NCBI GenBank assembly: GCA_905221385.1
Contig: CAJNCV010000004.1
Location: 1 to 64,000 of the forward strand
Reading direction: 5' to 3'
Length of the DNA: 64,000 nucleotides
Source: a bacterium
GTDB taxonomy: Bacteria; Bacillota; Bacilli; Lactobacillales; Streptococcaceae
Below the pieces are notes generated by a model. That model was not told where the DNA came from. It made no database searches and saw only the letters and a list, made by a program, of their open reading frames with translations. The position numbers and the translations under genes are program-made. Shown piece after piece: positions 49,555 through 58,985 of this stretch. The stretch's first letter is position 1. Each line of letters starts with the position of its first letter.

Positions 49555-49646
49555 GTGTCTGAAGTTAGAGAAATGAAGGGCTTGCATCTTTTAAAAGGTC
49601 GCTTTTTAAGGCTTTTTGTGATATAATAATGCGCAAGAGGTTTAGA

Positions 49647-51620
49647 ATGAAAAAAAATAATTTAATCCCGTTTTCTGCAGTCTTGCTAGGACTTGCAACT
49701 TTCGGAATCTTAACTTTGCTGATTATTTTTTCACATAATATTGCTGTAACAATCACTGTTTTATTTTTATTTGTACTGCTTTATCTGCTTTTATTTGTAT
49801 GGCAAAAAAAACAGTACGAAAAGAGCGAAATTGAACAAATCCAATATGTAAATCACCAAGCCGAAAATAGCTTGAGTACTTTGCTTGATCAAATGCCGGT
49901 GGGAGTCCTGAAATTAGACTTATCTAGTGGCGAAGTGGAATGGTTTAATCCCTATGCTGAGCTGATTTTGACTACTGAAGAAGGGGAAATTGATGTTGAG
50001 TTAATTCAAACCATCATCAAGGCTTCTGTTGGGAATCCAGGTTCGTATGCTACCTTGGGCGAAACACGATATGCTGTTCATATGGACAAGGATTCGGGTG
50101 TTTTGTATTTCTTTGATGTTTCTGGGGAGTACGAAGCGACTGTCGAATTGGTAACTAGTCGTCCAGTCATTGGGGTCATCTCAGTGGATAATTACGATGA
50201 TTTGGAGGATGCGACGTCTGACTCTGATATCAGCCATATCAATAGCTTTGTAGCTAATTTTGTTTCAGAATTTGCTAGTAAGTATGCTATGTTTTCTCGC
50301 CGTGTGGGGATGGATCGTTTTTATTTATTCACAGATTACACAGTACTCGAGGAATTGATGAATGACAAATTCTCTGTTATTGATGCTTTCCGAGAAGAAT
50401 CAAAACAGAGGCAGCTACCCCTAACTTTAAGTATGGGATTTTCTTATGGTGATGGAAATCATGAAGAGATAGGGAAAATTGCCTTGCTCAACTTGAACTT
50501 AGCAGAAGTTCGCGGTGGTGACCAGGTGGTGGTCAAGGAAAATGATGAAACCAAGAACCCAGTCTATTTCGGTGGTGGTTCCGCAGCCTCTGTTAAGAGA
50601 ACAAGAACACGTACGAGAGCCATGATGACAGCCATTTCAGATAAGATCCGCAGTGTGGATCAGGTCTTTGTAGTTGGTCATAAAAATCTGGATATGGATG
50701 CTTTGGGCTCTGCGGTCGGTATGCAGCTGTTTGCGAGCAATATCACTGAAAATAGTTATGCGGTTTACGATGCAGATCAAATGTCACCAGATATCGAGCG
50801 TGCGGTCAACTTTTTGGAAAAAGAGGGTGTCACCAAGCTCTTGTCTCTGGCTGATGCGATGAGATTGGTTACCAAGCGCTCTTTATTGATTTTGGTGGAT
50901 CATTCCAAGACGGCTTTGACATTGTCGAAAGATTTTTATGATTTGTTCACTCAAACCATTGTTATTGACCATCATAGGCGTGATCAGGATTTCCCTGAGA
51001 ATGCAGTCATCACCTATATTGAGAGTGGGGCAAGTAGTGCGAGTGAGTTAGTTACAGAATTGATTCAGTTCCAAAATTCTAAGAAAAATCGTTTGAGTCG
51101 TATGCAGGCTAGTGTTTTGATGGCTGGTATGATGCTGGACACCAAGAATTTTACATCTCGAGTGACGAGTCGAACTTTTGATGTGGCTAGCTACCTCCGA
51201 ACACGTGGAAGTGATAGTATTGCTATCCAGGAAATTGCTGCGACAGATTTTGAAGAGTACCGTGAGGTAAATGAACTCATTTTACAAGGTCGTAAGTTGG
51301 GTTCAGATATCTTGATCGCCCAAGCTAAGGACACAACCACTTATGACACAGTTGTTATCAGTAAGGCTGCCGATGCTATGTTGGCCATGTCTGGCATTGA
51401 GGCTAGTTTCGTTCTGGCAAAAAATACACAAGGATTCATCTCTATCTCGGCTCGAAGCCGTAGTAAAATCAATGTGCAACGGATTATGGAAGAACTGGGC
51501 GGTGGTGGTCACTTTAACCTAGCTGCTGCGCAGATTAAGGATATGAGTCTATCAGAAGTTGGAGAAAAATTGACTCAACTTATTTTGGATGAACTAAAGG
51601 AAAAGGAGAAAGAAGAATGA
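49647..51620 (+). CDS. gdpP: Cyclic-di-AMP phosphodiesterase GdpP
   Basis: A 657-residue membrane enzyme that cleaves c-di-AMP to pApA. It has two N-terminal spans (about 8-50), a PAS domain (about 60-150), a degenerate GGDEF domain (about 165-300), then DHH (D441-H442-H443 in VIDHHRRDQ) and DHHA1 domains. I start at 49647: TATAAT lies at 49622-49627, so the in-frame ATG at 49629 is too close to be transcribed, while AAGAGG precedes 49647. Four bases overlap with rplI. Confidence 0.95.
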   Translation: MKKNNLIPFSAVLLGLATFGILTLLIIFSHNIAVTITVLFLFVLLYLLLFVWQKKQYEKSEIEQIQYVNHQAENSLSTLLDQMPVGVLKLDLSSGEVEWFNPYAELILTTEEGEIDVELIQTIIKASVGNPGSYATLGETRYAVHMDKDSGVLYFFDVSGEYEATVELVTSRPVIGVISVDNYDDLEDATSDSDISHINSFVANFVSEFASKYAMFSRRVGMDRFYLFTDYTVLEELMNDKFSVIDAFREESKQRQLPLTLSMGFSYGDGNHEEIGKIALLNLNLAEVRGGDQVVVKENDETKNPVYFGGGSAASVKRTRTRTRAMMTAISDKIRSVDQVFVVGHKNLDMDALGSAVGMQLFASNITENSYAVYDADQMSPDIERAVNFLEKEGVTKLLSLADAMRLVTKRSLLILVDHSKTALTLSKDFYDLFTQTIVIDHHRRDQDFPENAVITYIESGASSASELVTELIQFQNSKKNRLSRMQASVLMAGMMLDTKNFTSRVTSRTFDVASYLRTRGSDSIAIQEIAATDFEEYREVNELILQGRKLGSDILIAQAKDTTTYDTVVISKAADAMLAMSGIEASFVLAKNTQGFISISARSRSKINVQRIMEELGGGGHFNLAAAQIKDMSLSEVGEKLTQLILDELKEKEKEE

Positions 51621-52069
51621 AAGTAATCTTTTTAGCAGATGTCAAAGGAAAAGGGAAAAAAGGCGAAATCAAGGAAGTGCCAACTGGCTATGCCCAAAAC
51701 TTCCTGATTAAAAAGAATTTGGCCAAGGAAGCGACTGCTCAGGCAATCGGTGAATTGCGTGGAAAACAGAAGTCTGAAGAAAAGGCTCATGCAGAGATGT
51801 TAGCAGAGGCAAGAGCCATCAAGGCCAAACTTGAAGCAGAAGAGACTGTCGTAGAGTTTGTTGAAAAAGTTGGACCAGATGGCCGTACATTTGGCTCTAT
51901 CACCAACAAGAAAATTGCGGAAGAATTGCAAAAGCAATTTGGTATCAAGATTGACAAACGTCACATTCAAGTGAAAGCACCAATTCGAGCAGTAGGTTTG
52001 ATTGATGTTCCAGTGAAGATCTACCAAGATGTTACAAGTGTCATCAATCTTCGTGTAAAAGAAGGTTAA
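51617..52069 (+). CDS. rplI: 50S ribosomal protein L9
   Basis: A 150-residue two-domain ribosomal protein with a long connecting helix. The N-terminal signature ([21 protein letters not shown] and [10 protein letters not shown], about 24-33) is present. It overlaps gdpP by 4 bases. The gdpP-rplI-dnaB order is conserved in Firmicutes. Confidence 0.97.
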   Translation: MKVIFLADVKGKGKKGEIKEVPTGYAQNFLIKKNLAKEATAQAIGELRGKQKSEEKAHAEMLAEARAIKAKLEAEETVVEFVEKVGPDGRTFGSITNKKIAEELQKQFGIKIDKRHIQVKAPIRAVGLIDVPVKIYQDVTSVINLRVKEG

Positions 52070-52112
52070 GTTTACAACTTCTTGACAAGATTGTAAAAGG
52101 AAGGAAAGTCGA

Positions 52113-53465
52113 ATGGCAGAAGTAGAGGAACTGCGAGTTCAACCTCAGGATATTTTGGCAGAACAATCTGTTCTGGGGGCTATTTTTATAGATGAGAGTA
52201 AACTCGTTTTTGTACGGGAATACATTGATTCTCGTGACTTCTTTAAGTATGCTCATCGGTTGATTTTCCAAGCGATGGTAGACTTGTCGGATCGTGGTGA
52301 AGCGATCGATGCGACGACGGTTCGGACGATTTTGGATAGTCAAGGGGATCTCCAAAATATTGGTGGCTTGTCTTACCTTGTCGAAATTGTCAATTCTGTA
52401 CCAACTTCAGCTAATGCGGAGTATTATGCTAAAATCGTGGCTGAAAAGGCTATGCTACGTCGCTTGATTTCCAAGTTGACAGACTCTGTCAATCAAGCCT
52501 ATGAGGCTTCTAAGCCTGTAGATGAAATCATTGCTCAAGCTGAAAAGGGGCTTATTGATGTTAGTGAAAATGCCAATCGTAGTGGTTTCAAAAATATCCG
52601 TGATATTTTAAATATCAACTTTGGGAACCTAGAAGCTCGGTCACAACAAACAACGGATATCACAGGTATTGCAACGGGCTACCGTGATTTGGACCATATG
52701 ACGACAGGTCTCCATGAGGAGGAGTTAATTATCCTAGCGGCGCGACCAGCGGTTGGTAAGACGGCCTTTGCCTTGAACATTGCTCAGAACATTGGGACTA
52801 AGTTGGACAAGACGGTTGCTATCTTTTCGCTGGAAATGGGTGCGGAAAGTCTAGTAGACCGTATGTTGGCGGCCGAAGGATTAGTGGAGTCCCATTCTAT
52901 CCGTACGGGTCAATTGACTGATGAGGAGTGGCAAAAGTATACCATTGCTCAAGGGAACCTAGCCAACGCGAGTATCTATATCGATGATACGCCAGGGATT
53001 CGAATCACGGAAATTCGTTCGCGTTCACGCAAACTAGCTCAAGAAACAGGCAATCTAGGCTTGATTTTGATTGACTACCTACAGCTTATCACAGGGACTG
53101 GTCGTGAGAACCGCCAACAAGAAGTTTCTGAAATTTCTCGTCAGTTGAAAATTCTAGCTAAAGAGCTAAAGGTTCCAGTCATTGCTCTCAGTCAGTTATC
53201 TCGTGGAGTGGAACAGCGTCAGGATAAGAGACCAGTCTTGTCCGATATTCGTGAATCGGGTTCTATCGAGCAGGATGCGGATATCGTAGCTTTTCTATAC
53301 CGTGACGACTACTATGATCGTGCGGGTGAAGAAGAGGAAGGAATTCCAAATAACAAGGTAGAAGTTATTATCGAGAAAAACCGTAGTGGAGCTCGTGGAA
53401 CGGTGGAATTGATTTTCCAAAAAGAATACAATAAATTTTCAAGTATCTCAAAGAGGGAGGCATAA
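52113..53465 (+). CDS. dnaB: Replicative DNA helicase DnaB
   Basis: A 450-residue hexameric 5'-3' helicase. The N-terminal primase-interaction domain (about 10-115) is followed by the RecA-like DnaB_C domain with Walker A ARPAVGKTA (K216) and the LILIDYLQLI Walker B near 308-317. Called dnaC in some streptococcal annotations. It follows rplI after 43 bases; AAGGAAGG is the ribosome-binding site. One base separates it from the veg gene. Confidence 0.97.
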   Translation: MAEVEELRVQPQDILAEQSVLGAIFIDESKLVFVREYIDSRDFFKYAHRLIFQAMVDLSDRGEAIDATTVRTILDSQGDLQNIGGLSYLVEIVNSVPTSANAEYYAKIVAEKAMLRRLISKLTDSVNQAYEASKPVDEIIAQAEKGLIDVSENANRSGFKNIRDILNINFGNLEARSQQTTDITGIATGYRDLDHMTTGLHEEELIILAARPAVGKTAFALNIAQNIGTKLDKTVAIFSLEMGAESLVDRMLAAEGLVESHSIRTGQLTDEEWQKYTIAQGNLANASIYIDDTPGIRITEIRSRSRKLAQETGNLGLILIDYLQLITGTGRENRQQEVSEISRQLKILAKELKVPVIALSQLSRGVEQRQDKRPVLSDIRESGSIEQDADIVAFLYRDDYYDRAGEEEEGIPNNKVEVIIEKNRSGARGTVELIFQKEYNKFSSISKREA

Positions 53466-53466
53466 G

Positions 53467-53742
53467 ATGTCAGATGCATTTACAGATGTAGCCAAGATGA
53501 AAAAAATCAAAGAAGAAATCAAGGCGCATGAGGGACAAGTCGTTGAAATGACTTTGGAGAATGGCCGTAAGCGCCAAAAAAATAGACTGGGTAAGCTAAT
53601 TGAGGTTTATCCGTCCCTATTTATCGTTGAATTTGGAGATGTTGAGGGAGACAAACAGGCCAATGTCTATGTTGAATCCTTCACCTACTCAGATATCTTG
53701 ACAGAGAAGAACTTGATTCGCTATCTAGACCAAGAATCCTAA
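53467..53742 (+). CDS. Veg-family protein (DUF1021)
   Basis: A 91-residue protein of the Veg family, with conserved AHEGQVVEMTLENGRKR and an SFTYSDILT tail. In B. subtilis Veg stimulates biofilm formation; the mechanism is unclear. It starts two bases after dnaB and is followed by a terminator. Confidence 0.87.
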   Translation: MSDAFTDVAKMKKIKEEIKAHEGQVVEMTLENGRKRQKNRLGKLIEVYPSLFIVEFGDVEGDKQANVYVESFTYSDILTEKNLIRYLDQES

Positions 53743-53745
53743 AAT

Positions 53746-53770
53746 GAAGTGGGCTTTGCTCACTTTTTTC
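53746..53770 (+). terminator. Terminator of the rplI-dnaB-veg run
   Basis: AAGTGGGC and GCTCACTT form a stem with a TTT loop and a G-U or mismatch near the centre, followed by TTTTCTTTTT. Confidence 0.82.
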
Positions 53771-53777
53771 TTTTTCT

Positions 53778-53785
53778 CCCGAATA
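53778..53785 (+). promoter_or_regulatory. ComX cin-box variant of cbpD
   Basis: CCCGAATA matches the ComX cin-box TACGAATA at 6 of 8 positions, with the CGAATA core intact. It lies 47 bases before the cbpD start, preceded by a T-rich tract as at other late competence promoters. Confidence 0.72.
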
Positions 53786-53832
53786 GTATAAAGGAGGGTA
53801 ACCTCGGAAATTTATATTATTAAGGAGAATGA

Positions 53833-54942
53833 ATGACGTTTTTTAAATCAGGAATTAAGAAGAGTAGATGTACTCAGTTGAGTGTAGGGCTGGCTACTTT
53901 GTTTGTTACAAGTACCTTTTTGTTTGGTGGAGAATCGGTTCAAGCTGATAGTGTAGCGCGTGGAGATGACTATCCGCTTCACTACAAAAATGGTAGTGTT
54001 GAAATCGATCAGTGGCGGATGTATTCTCGCCAGTGTACCTCTTTTGCGGCCTTTCGTTTGAGTAGTGTAAATGGCTTTGAGATTCCTCCTGCCTATGGAA
54101 ATGCAAATGAATGGGGACATCGTGCAAGGCGAGAAGGCTACCGTGTGGATACTAAGCCAGAAGTTGGGGCTATTGCTTGGTCGACAGAAGGTTATTATGG
54201 GCACGTGGCCTGGGTATCAAATGTATCAGGGGATACGATTGAGATCGAAGAGTATAACTATGGTGTTAGGGAGAAATACAATCGTCGCAGCGTAAAAGCT
54301 AGCTCTATGACAGGTTTTATCCATTTTAAGGACTTGGTAGGGAATGGTGGTAGAACTAGAAATCCTATCAGGTCAGAGTTGGCGTCTAGTGGGACTCATA
54401 CGTTTACTCAAAAGTCCGCCATTCGAAACCAGCCGTCAAGTACAGCACAAGTTATTGACTACTACTATCCTGGTGAAAATGTTAGCTACGATCAAATCGT
54501 AGAAAAGGACGGTTATAAGTGGCTTAGTTACCTATCCTATAGTGGAACGAGGAGATACGTCCAGTATACGGAAACAGGATCAGTGGAGAATGGTTGGAAG
54601 AAGCAAAACGGTATTTGGAATTACCGTGAGAATGGGAAACTCGCAACTGGTTGGAAGAAAATAAATGGCAGCTGGTATCACTTCAAAGAAAATGGAACCA
54701 TGTCAACAGGTTGGGTAAAGGATGGCTCGTATTGGTACTATCTAAAGGCATCAGGGGAGATGCAGACAGGTTGGCTCAAGGAAAATGGAACATGGTATTA
54801 TTTGGAAAGTTCAGGGGCTATGAAGTCTAGTCAGTGGTTCCAAGTAGGAGGAAAGTATTACTATGTTAATGCTTCAGGGGCTTTAGCAGTGAATACCACT
54901 GTGGATGGCTATCAAGTAGATAGTAACGGAGCTAGAATCTAG
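53833..54942 (+). CDS. cbpD: Choline-binding fratricide murein hydrolase CbpD
   Basis: A 369-residue secreted CHAP amidase/endopeptidase. It has a signal peptide (cleavage after VQA, about 38), a CHAP domain with catalytic C68 (RQCTSFAAF) and H124 (YGHVAWV), one SH3b region (about 178-248) and about five choline-binding repeats (GWKK, WYHF, GTMSTGW pattern, about 249-369). In pneumococcus CbpD has two SH3b domains, four choline repeats and 448 residues, so this is a shorter architecture. It lyses non-competent neighbours; ComM gives immunity. It needs choline on teichoic acids, confirming a mitis-group host. Confidence 0.93.
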   Translation: MTFFKSGIKKSRCTQLSVGLATLFVTSTFLFGGESVQADSVARGDDYPLHYKNGSVEIDQWRMYSRQCTSFAAFRLSSVNGFEIPPAYGNANEWGHRARREGYRVDTKPEVGAIAWSTEGYYGHVAWVSNVSGDTIEIEEYNYGVREKYNRRSVKASSMTGFIHFKDLVGNGGRTRNPIRSELASSGTHTFTQKSAIRNQPSSTAQVIDYYYPGENVSYDQIVEKDGYKWLSYLSYSGTRRYVQYTETGSVENGWKKQNGIWNYRENGKLATGWKKINGSWYHFKENGTMSTGWVKDGSYWYYLKASGEMQTGWLKENGTWYYLESSGAMKSSQWFQVGGKYYYVNASGALAVNTTVDGYQVDSNGARI

Positions 54943-54968
54943 AAAGAATATAAAAAAGAGGACTTCAT

Positions 54969-55020
54969 TACCATTTGCCTATTCTTTCCGATGGTATTTT
55001 TCCTTGCTTTCCTTTATAAT
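54969..55020 (+). promoter_or_regulatory. cbpD weak terminator and polA promoter
   Basis: TACCAT (54969-54974) and ATGGTA (54991-54996) form a 6-bp hairpin followed by TTTTT, a weak terminator for cbpD. TATAAT at 55015-55020 lies 6 bases before the polA ATG at 55027, with no good -35 at 17 bases. No ribosome-binding site fits, so the transcript may be leaderless. Confidence 0.6.
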
Positions 55021-55026
55021 GGGTGT

Positions 55027-57660
55027 ATGGACAAGAAAAAATTATTATTAATTGATGGATCTTCTGTTGCTTTTCGAGCTTTTTTTGCGCTCTATCAGCA
55101 GTTGGATCGTTTTAAAAATGCTAATGGCCTTCATACCAATGCAATCTATGGCTTTCAACTCATGTTGAATCATGTCTTAGAGCGGGTTGAGCCCAGTCAT
55201 GTTTTGGTAGCTTTTGATGCTGGTAAGACGACTTTTAGAACAGAGATGTATGCAGACTACAAGGGTGGCCGTGCTAAAACTCCAGATGAGTTTCGTGAGC
55301 AATTTCCCTTCATTCGTGAGTTGTTAGACCATCTTGGGATTCGCCATTATGAGTTGGCCCAGTATGAAGCGGATGATATCATCGGGACTCTAGGCCGTTT
55401 GGCTGAGAAAGATTCTTTTGATGTGACAATCGTCAGCGGAGATAAGGATTTGATCCAGTTGACGGACGAGCATACGGTGGTCGAGATTTCCAAGAAAGGT
55501 GTGGCTGAGTTTGAGGCCTTTACACCAGACTATCTCATGGAAAAGATGGGACTCACACCGGCTCAGTTTATAGACCTCAAGGCCCTGATGGGAGATAAAT
55601 CAGATAATATCCCTGGCGTCACTAAGATTGGTGAAAAGACGGGCATCAAGCTCTTGCTAGAACACGGCTCGTTAGAGGGTATTTATGAAAATATCGATGG
55701 CATGAAGGCTTCTAAGATGAAGGAAAATCTTATCAATGACAAGGAACAAGCCCTTTTGTCTAAAACCTTGGCGACTATTGAGACAAATGCACCGATTGAG
55801 ATTGGCCTTGATGATTTGCTCTATAATGGCCCAGATGTGGAAAATCTCGGGAAATTCTATGATGAGATGGGCTTTAAACAGCTCAAGCAAGCTTTAAATG
55901 TGTCATCAACGGATATGCCTGAAAGTTTGGATTTCACTATCGTTGACCAAGTCAGTCAAGACATGCTGAGTGCGGACTCTATCTTCCACTTTGAGCTCTT
56001 TGGTGAGAATTACCATGCAGATAATTTGGTTGGTTTTGCCTGGTCATGTGGGGATAAACTTTACGCTACAGATAAACTTGAGCTCTTGCAGGAGCCGATT
56101 CTCAAGGATTTTCTAGAAAAAACACCTCTAAAAGTGTATGACTTTAAGAAAGCTAAAGTTCTTTTAAATCGCTTGGGCTTGAATCTCCAGACTCCTGCTT
56201 TTGATAGTCGCTTGGCCAAATACTTACTCTCAACAGTCGAGAACAATGAAATCTCAACCATTGCGAATCTCTATGGCCAGACTTACTTGGTAGATGATGA
56301 GACTTTCTACGGCAAGGGTGTCAAGAAGTCAATTCCTGAACGGGAAAAATTCTTGGAACATCTGGCTCGCAAGGTCGCTGTTTTGGTTGAGACCGAGCCG
56401 GTTTTACTTGAAAAACTAAGTGAACATGGGCAATTAGATCTCCTCTATGACATGGAGCAACCTCTGGCTTTTGTCCTTGCCAAGATGGAAATTGCTGGTA
56501 TCAAGGTCAAAAAAGAAACCCTGCTTGAGATGCAGGCTGAAAATGAGGTCGTCATTGAGCAACTCACTCAAGAAATCTACGAGTTGGCTGGTGAGGAGTT
56601 TAATATTAATTCCCCTAAGCAGTTGGGCGTGCTTCTCTTTGAAAAACTGGGACTTCCTCTAGAATACACTAAGAAAACCAAGACAGGATACTCGACAGCC
56701 GTGGATGTGCTAGAGCGACTGGCTCCTATTGCACCGATTGTTAAGAAAATCCTCGATTACCGTCAGATTGCTAAGATTCAGTCTACCTATGTGATTGGTT
56801 TGCAGGATTGGATTTTGGATGATGGCAAGATCCACACGCGCTATGTGCAGGATTTGACTCAAACAGGGCGTTTGTCTAGTGTGGATCCAAACTTGCAAAA
56901 TATTCCTGTTCGTTTGGAACAAGGCCGTCTCATTCGTAAGGCTTTTGTACCTGAATGGGAGGATAGCGTGCTGCTCAGCTCGGACTATTCACAGATTGAA
57001 TTGCGCGTTTTGGCTCATATCTCTAAAGATGAGCACTTGATTAAGGCTTTCCAAGAGGGGGCAGATATCCATACCTCGACGGCCATGCGGGTCTTTGGAA
57101 TTGAACGCCCTGAGGATGTGACTCCAAATGACCGTCGTAACGCCAAGGCAGTTAACTTCGGTGTGGTTTACGGGATTTCAGACTTTGGCTTGTCTAATAA
57201 TCTGGGCATCAGCCGTAAAGAGGCTAAAGCATACATCGACACTTATTTTGAACGTTTCCCAGGTATTAAAAACTACATGGATGAGGTGGTGCGTGAGGCG
57301 CGTGATAAGGGTTATGTAGAGACCCTCTTCAAGCGTCGTCGTGAGTTGCCAGATATCAATTCGCGCAACTTTAACATTCGTGGTTTTGCAGAGCGGACTG
57401 CCATCAACTCTCCTATCCAGGGTTCAGCAGCAGATATTCTCAAGATTGCTATGATCCAGCTAGACAAGGCTTTAGTAGCGGGCGGCTATCAGGCCAAGAT
57501 GCTGTTGCAAGTACATGATGAAATCGTCCTTGAGGTTCCGAAATCAGAACTAGCAGCCGTTAAAGCTCTAGTGAAACAAACCATGGAAGAAGCCATCCAG
57601 CTCAGTGTTCCCCTGATCGCTGATGAGAATGAAGGAGCAACTTGGTACGAGGCTAAATAA
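55027..57660 (+). CDS. polA: DNA polymerase I
   Basis: An 877-residue polymerase with an N-terminal 5'-3' exonuclease (flap) domain (about 1-290, DGSSVAFRAFF), a central domain at the 3'-5' exonuclease position without recognisable catalytic carboxylates (as known for pneumococcal Pol I), and a C-terminal polymerase domain with SSDYSQIELR, YG motif NFGVVYGIS and VHDEIVLE. The start MDKKKLLLIDG at 55027 matches the known pneumococcal protein; the ATG at 54991 lies in the terminator. In pneumococcus polA is on the other side of the origin as I recall, so this location may be a rearrangement. Confidence 0.97.
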   Translation: MDKKKLLLIDGSSVAFRAFFALYQQLDRFKNANGLHTNAIYGFQLMLNHVLERVEPSHVLVAFDAGKTTFRTEMYADYKGGRAKTPDEFREQFPFIRELLDHLGIRHYELAQYEADDIIGTLGRLAEKDSFDVTIVSGDKDLIQLTDEHTVVEISKKGVAEFEAFTPDYLMEKMGLTPAQFIDLKALMGDKSDNIPGVTKIGEKTGIKLLLEHGSLEGIYENIDGMKASKMKENLINDKEQALLSKTLATIETNAPIEIGLDDLLYNGPDVENLGKFYDEMGFKQLKQALNVSSTDMPESLDFTIVDQVSQDMLSADSIFHFELFGENYHADNLVGFAWSCGDKLYATDKLELLQEPILKDFLEKTPLKVYDFKKAKVLLNRLGLNLQTPAFDSRLAKYLLSTVENNEISTIANLYGQTYLVDDETFYGKGVKKSIPEREKFLEHLARKVAVLVETEPVLLEKLSEHGQLDLLYDMEQPLAFVLAKMEIAGIKVKKETLLEMQAENEVVIEQLTQEIYELAGEEFNINSPKQLGVLLFEKLGLPLEYTKKTKTGYSTAVDVLERLAPIAPIVKKILDYRQIAKIQSTYVIGLQDWILDDGKIHTRYVQDLTQTGRLSSVDPNLQNIPVRLEQGRLIRKAFVPEWEDSVLLSSDYSQIELRVLAHISKDEHLIKAFQEGADIHTSTAMRVFGIERPEDVTPNDRRNAKAVNFGVVYGISDFGLSNNLGISRKEAKAYIDTYFERFPGIKNYMDEVVREARDKGYVETLFKRRRELPDINSRNFNIRGFAERTAINSPIQGSAADILKIAMIQLDKALVAGGYQAKMLLQVHDEIVLEVPKSELAAVKALVKQTMEEAIQLSVPLIADENEGATWYEAK

Positions 57661-57673
57661 GAAAGATATGATA

Positions 57674-57706
57674 GAGTTTGAAGTACTTGCCTTCAAACTC
57701 TTTTTC
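57674..57706 (+). terminator. Terminator of polA
   Basis: GAGTTTGAAG and CTTCAAACTC are perfect 10-bp arms around TACTTGC, followed by TTTTTCATG. Confidence 0.92.
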
Positions 57707-57729
57707 ATGATTTTCTGTAAGCAGTTTCC

Positions 57730-57906
<177 letters not shown>

Positions 57907-57935
57907 TACAAGGAAGCCTAGAAGAGGAGGTTTTT

Positions 57936-58226
57936 ATGAAAGCAAGCATTGCCTTGCAAGTCTTGCCCCTATCACAGGGGATTGACCGGATTGCTATTAT
58001 CGATCAGGTTATTGCTTATCTGCAAGCTCAATCTGTGACTATGGTGGTGACACCATTTGAAACGGTATTGGAAGGGGAGTTTGATGAGCTCATGCGCATT
58101 CTCAAAGAAGCGCTAGAAGTGGCAGGGCAGGAGGCAGATAATGTCTTTGCCAATGTCAAAATAAATGTAGGAGAGATTTTAAGCATCGATGAGAAACTTG
58201 AAAAGTATGATGAGACGACAGATTAG
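57936..58226 (+). CDS. Thiamine-binding protein (MTH1187/YkoF-like, UPF0045)
   Basis: A 96-residue protein starting MKASIALQVLPLSQG with GAGGAGG 5 bases upstream. The ATG at 57885 is inside the riboswitch terminator and is not used. MTH1187/UPF0045 family members (relatives of the B. subtilis thiamine/HMP-binding protein YkoF) bind thiamine or its pyrimidine moiety. First gene of the TPP-controlled operon. The frame overlaps the permease start by up to 38 bases, depending on its start. Confidence 0.85.
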   Translation: MKASIALQVLPLSQGIDRIAIIDQVIAYLQAQSVTMVVTPFETVLEGEFDELMRILKEALEVAGQEADNVFANVKINVGEILSIDEKLEKYDETTD

Positions 58227-58947
58227 TCTTTTGGGCTTTATAGGAGTCTTGTCGGTCTGGCAGTTAGCGGGAATATTCAAACTTTTACCCAAGTTTATCC
58301 TGCCAACCCCTTTTGAAATTCTCCAGGCATTTGTTCGTGACAGAGAATTTCTCTGGCACCATAGCTGGGCGACCTTGAGAGTGGCTTTACTGGGGTTGGT
58401 TCTGGGAGTCTTGATTGCCTGTCTCATGGCTGTGCTTATGGACAGTCTGACTTGGCTCAATGATTTGATTTACCCTATGATGGTGGTTGTCCAGACTATC
58501 CCGACCATTGCCATAGCCCCTATCTTGGTCTTGTGGCTAGGTTATGGGATTTTGCCCAAGATTGTCTTGATTATCTTGACGACAACCTTCCCTATCATCG
58601 TCAGCATTTTAGACGGATTTAGGCATTGTGACAAGGATATGCTGACCTTGTTTAATCTGATGCGGGCCAAGCCTTGGCAAATCCTGTGGCATTTTAAAAT
58701 TCCGGTCAGCCTGCCTTACTTTTATGCAGGTCTGAGGGTCAGTGTCTCCTACGCCTTTATCACAACAGTGGTATCTGAGTGGTTGGGAGGCTTTGAAGGA
58801 CTAGGTGTTTACATGATTCAGTCCAAGAAACTGTTTCAGTATGATACCATGTTTGCCATTATTATTCTGGTGTCGATTATCAGCCTTTTGGGTATGAAAT
58901 TGGTCGATATTAGTGAAAAATATGTGATTAAATGGAAACGTTCATAG
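58189..58947 (+). CDS. ABC transporter permease, thiamine precursor (HMP) type
   Basis: A 252-residue inner-membrane permease of the NitT/TauT (SsuC/ThiX) type with five or six spans and the EAA-like coupling loop (around KPWQILWHFKIPVSLPYF). It overlaps the YkoF-like gene. The start could be 58189 or the in-frame 58207 or 58210; no clear ribosome-binding site decides. With the lipoprotein and ATPase downstream it forms a ThiXYZ-like importer, probably for hydroxymethylpyrimidine. Confidence 0.88.
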   Translation: MRNLKSMMRRQISLLGFIGVLSVWQLAGIFKLLPKFILPTPFEILQAFVRDREFLWHHSWATLRVALLGLVLGVLIACLMAVLMDSLTWLNDLIYPMMVVVQTIPTIAIAPILVLWLGYGILPKIVLIILTTTFPIIVSILDGFRHCDKDMLTLFNLMRAKPWQILWHFKIPVSLPYFYAGLRVSVSYAFITTVVSEWLGGFEGLGVYMIQSKKLFQYDTMFAIIILVSIISLLGMKLVDISEKYVIKWKRS

Positions 58948-58985
58948 TACAAGAACGTTTTAGAAAAAGAAAAGAGGAAATGAAA

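Noticed and set aside
49629..49646. Upstream ATG of gdpP
   Set aside because: It lies two bases after a TATAAT -10, before the expected transcript start, while AAGAGG precedes the ATG at 49647.
54071..54295. 74-codon frame in cbpD
   Set aside because: Shadow frame within the CHAP domain with no ribosome-binding site.
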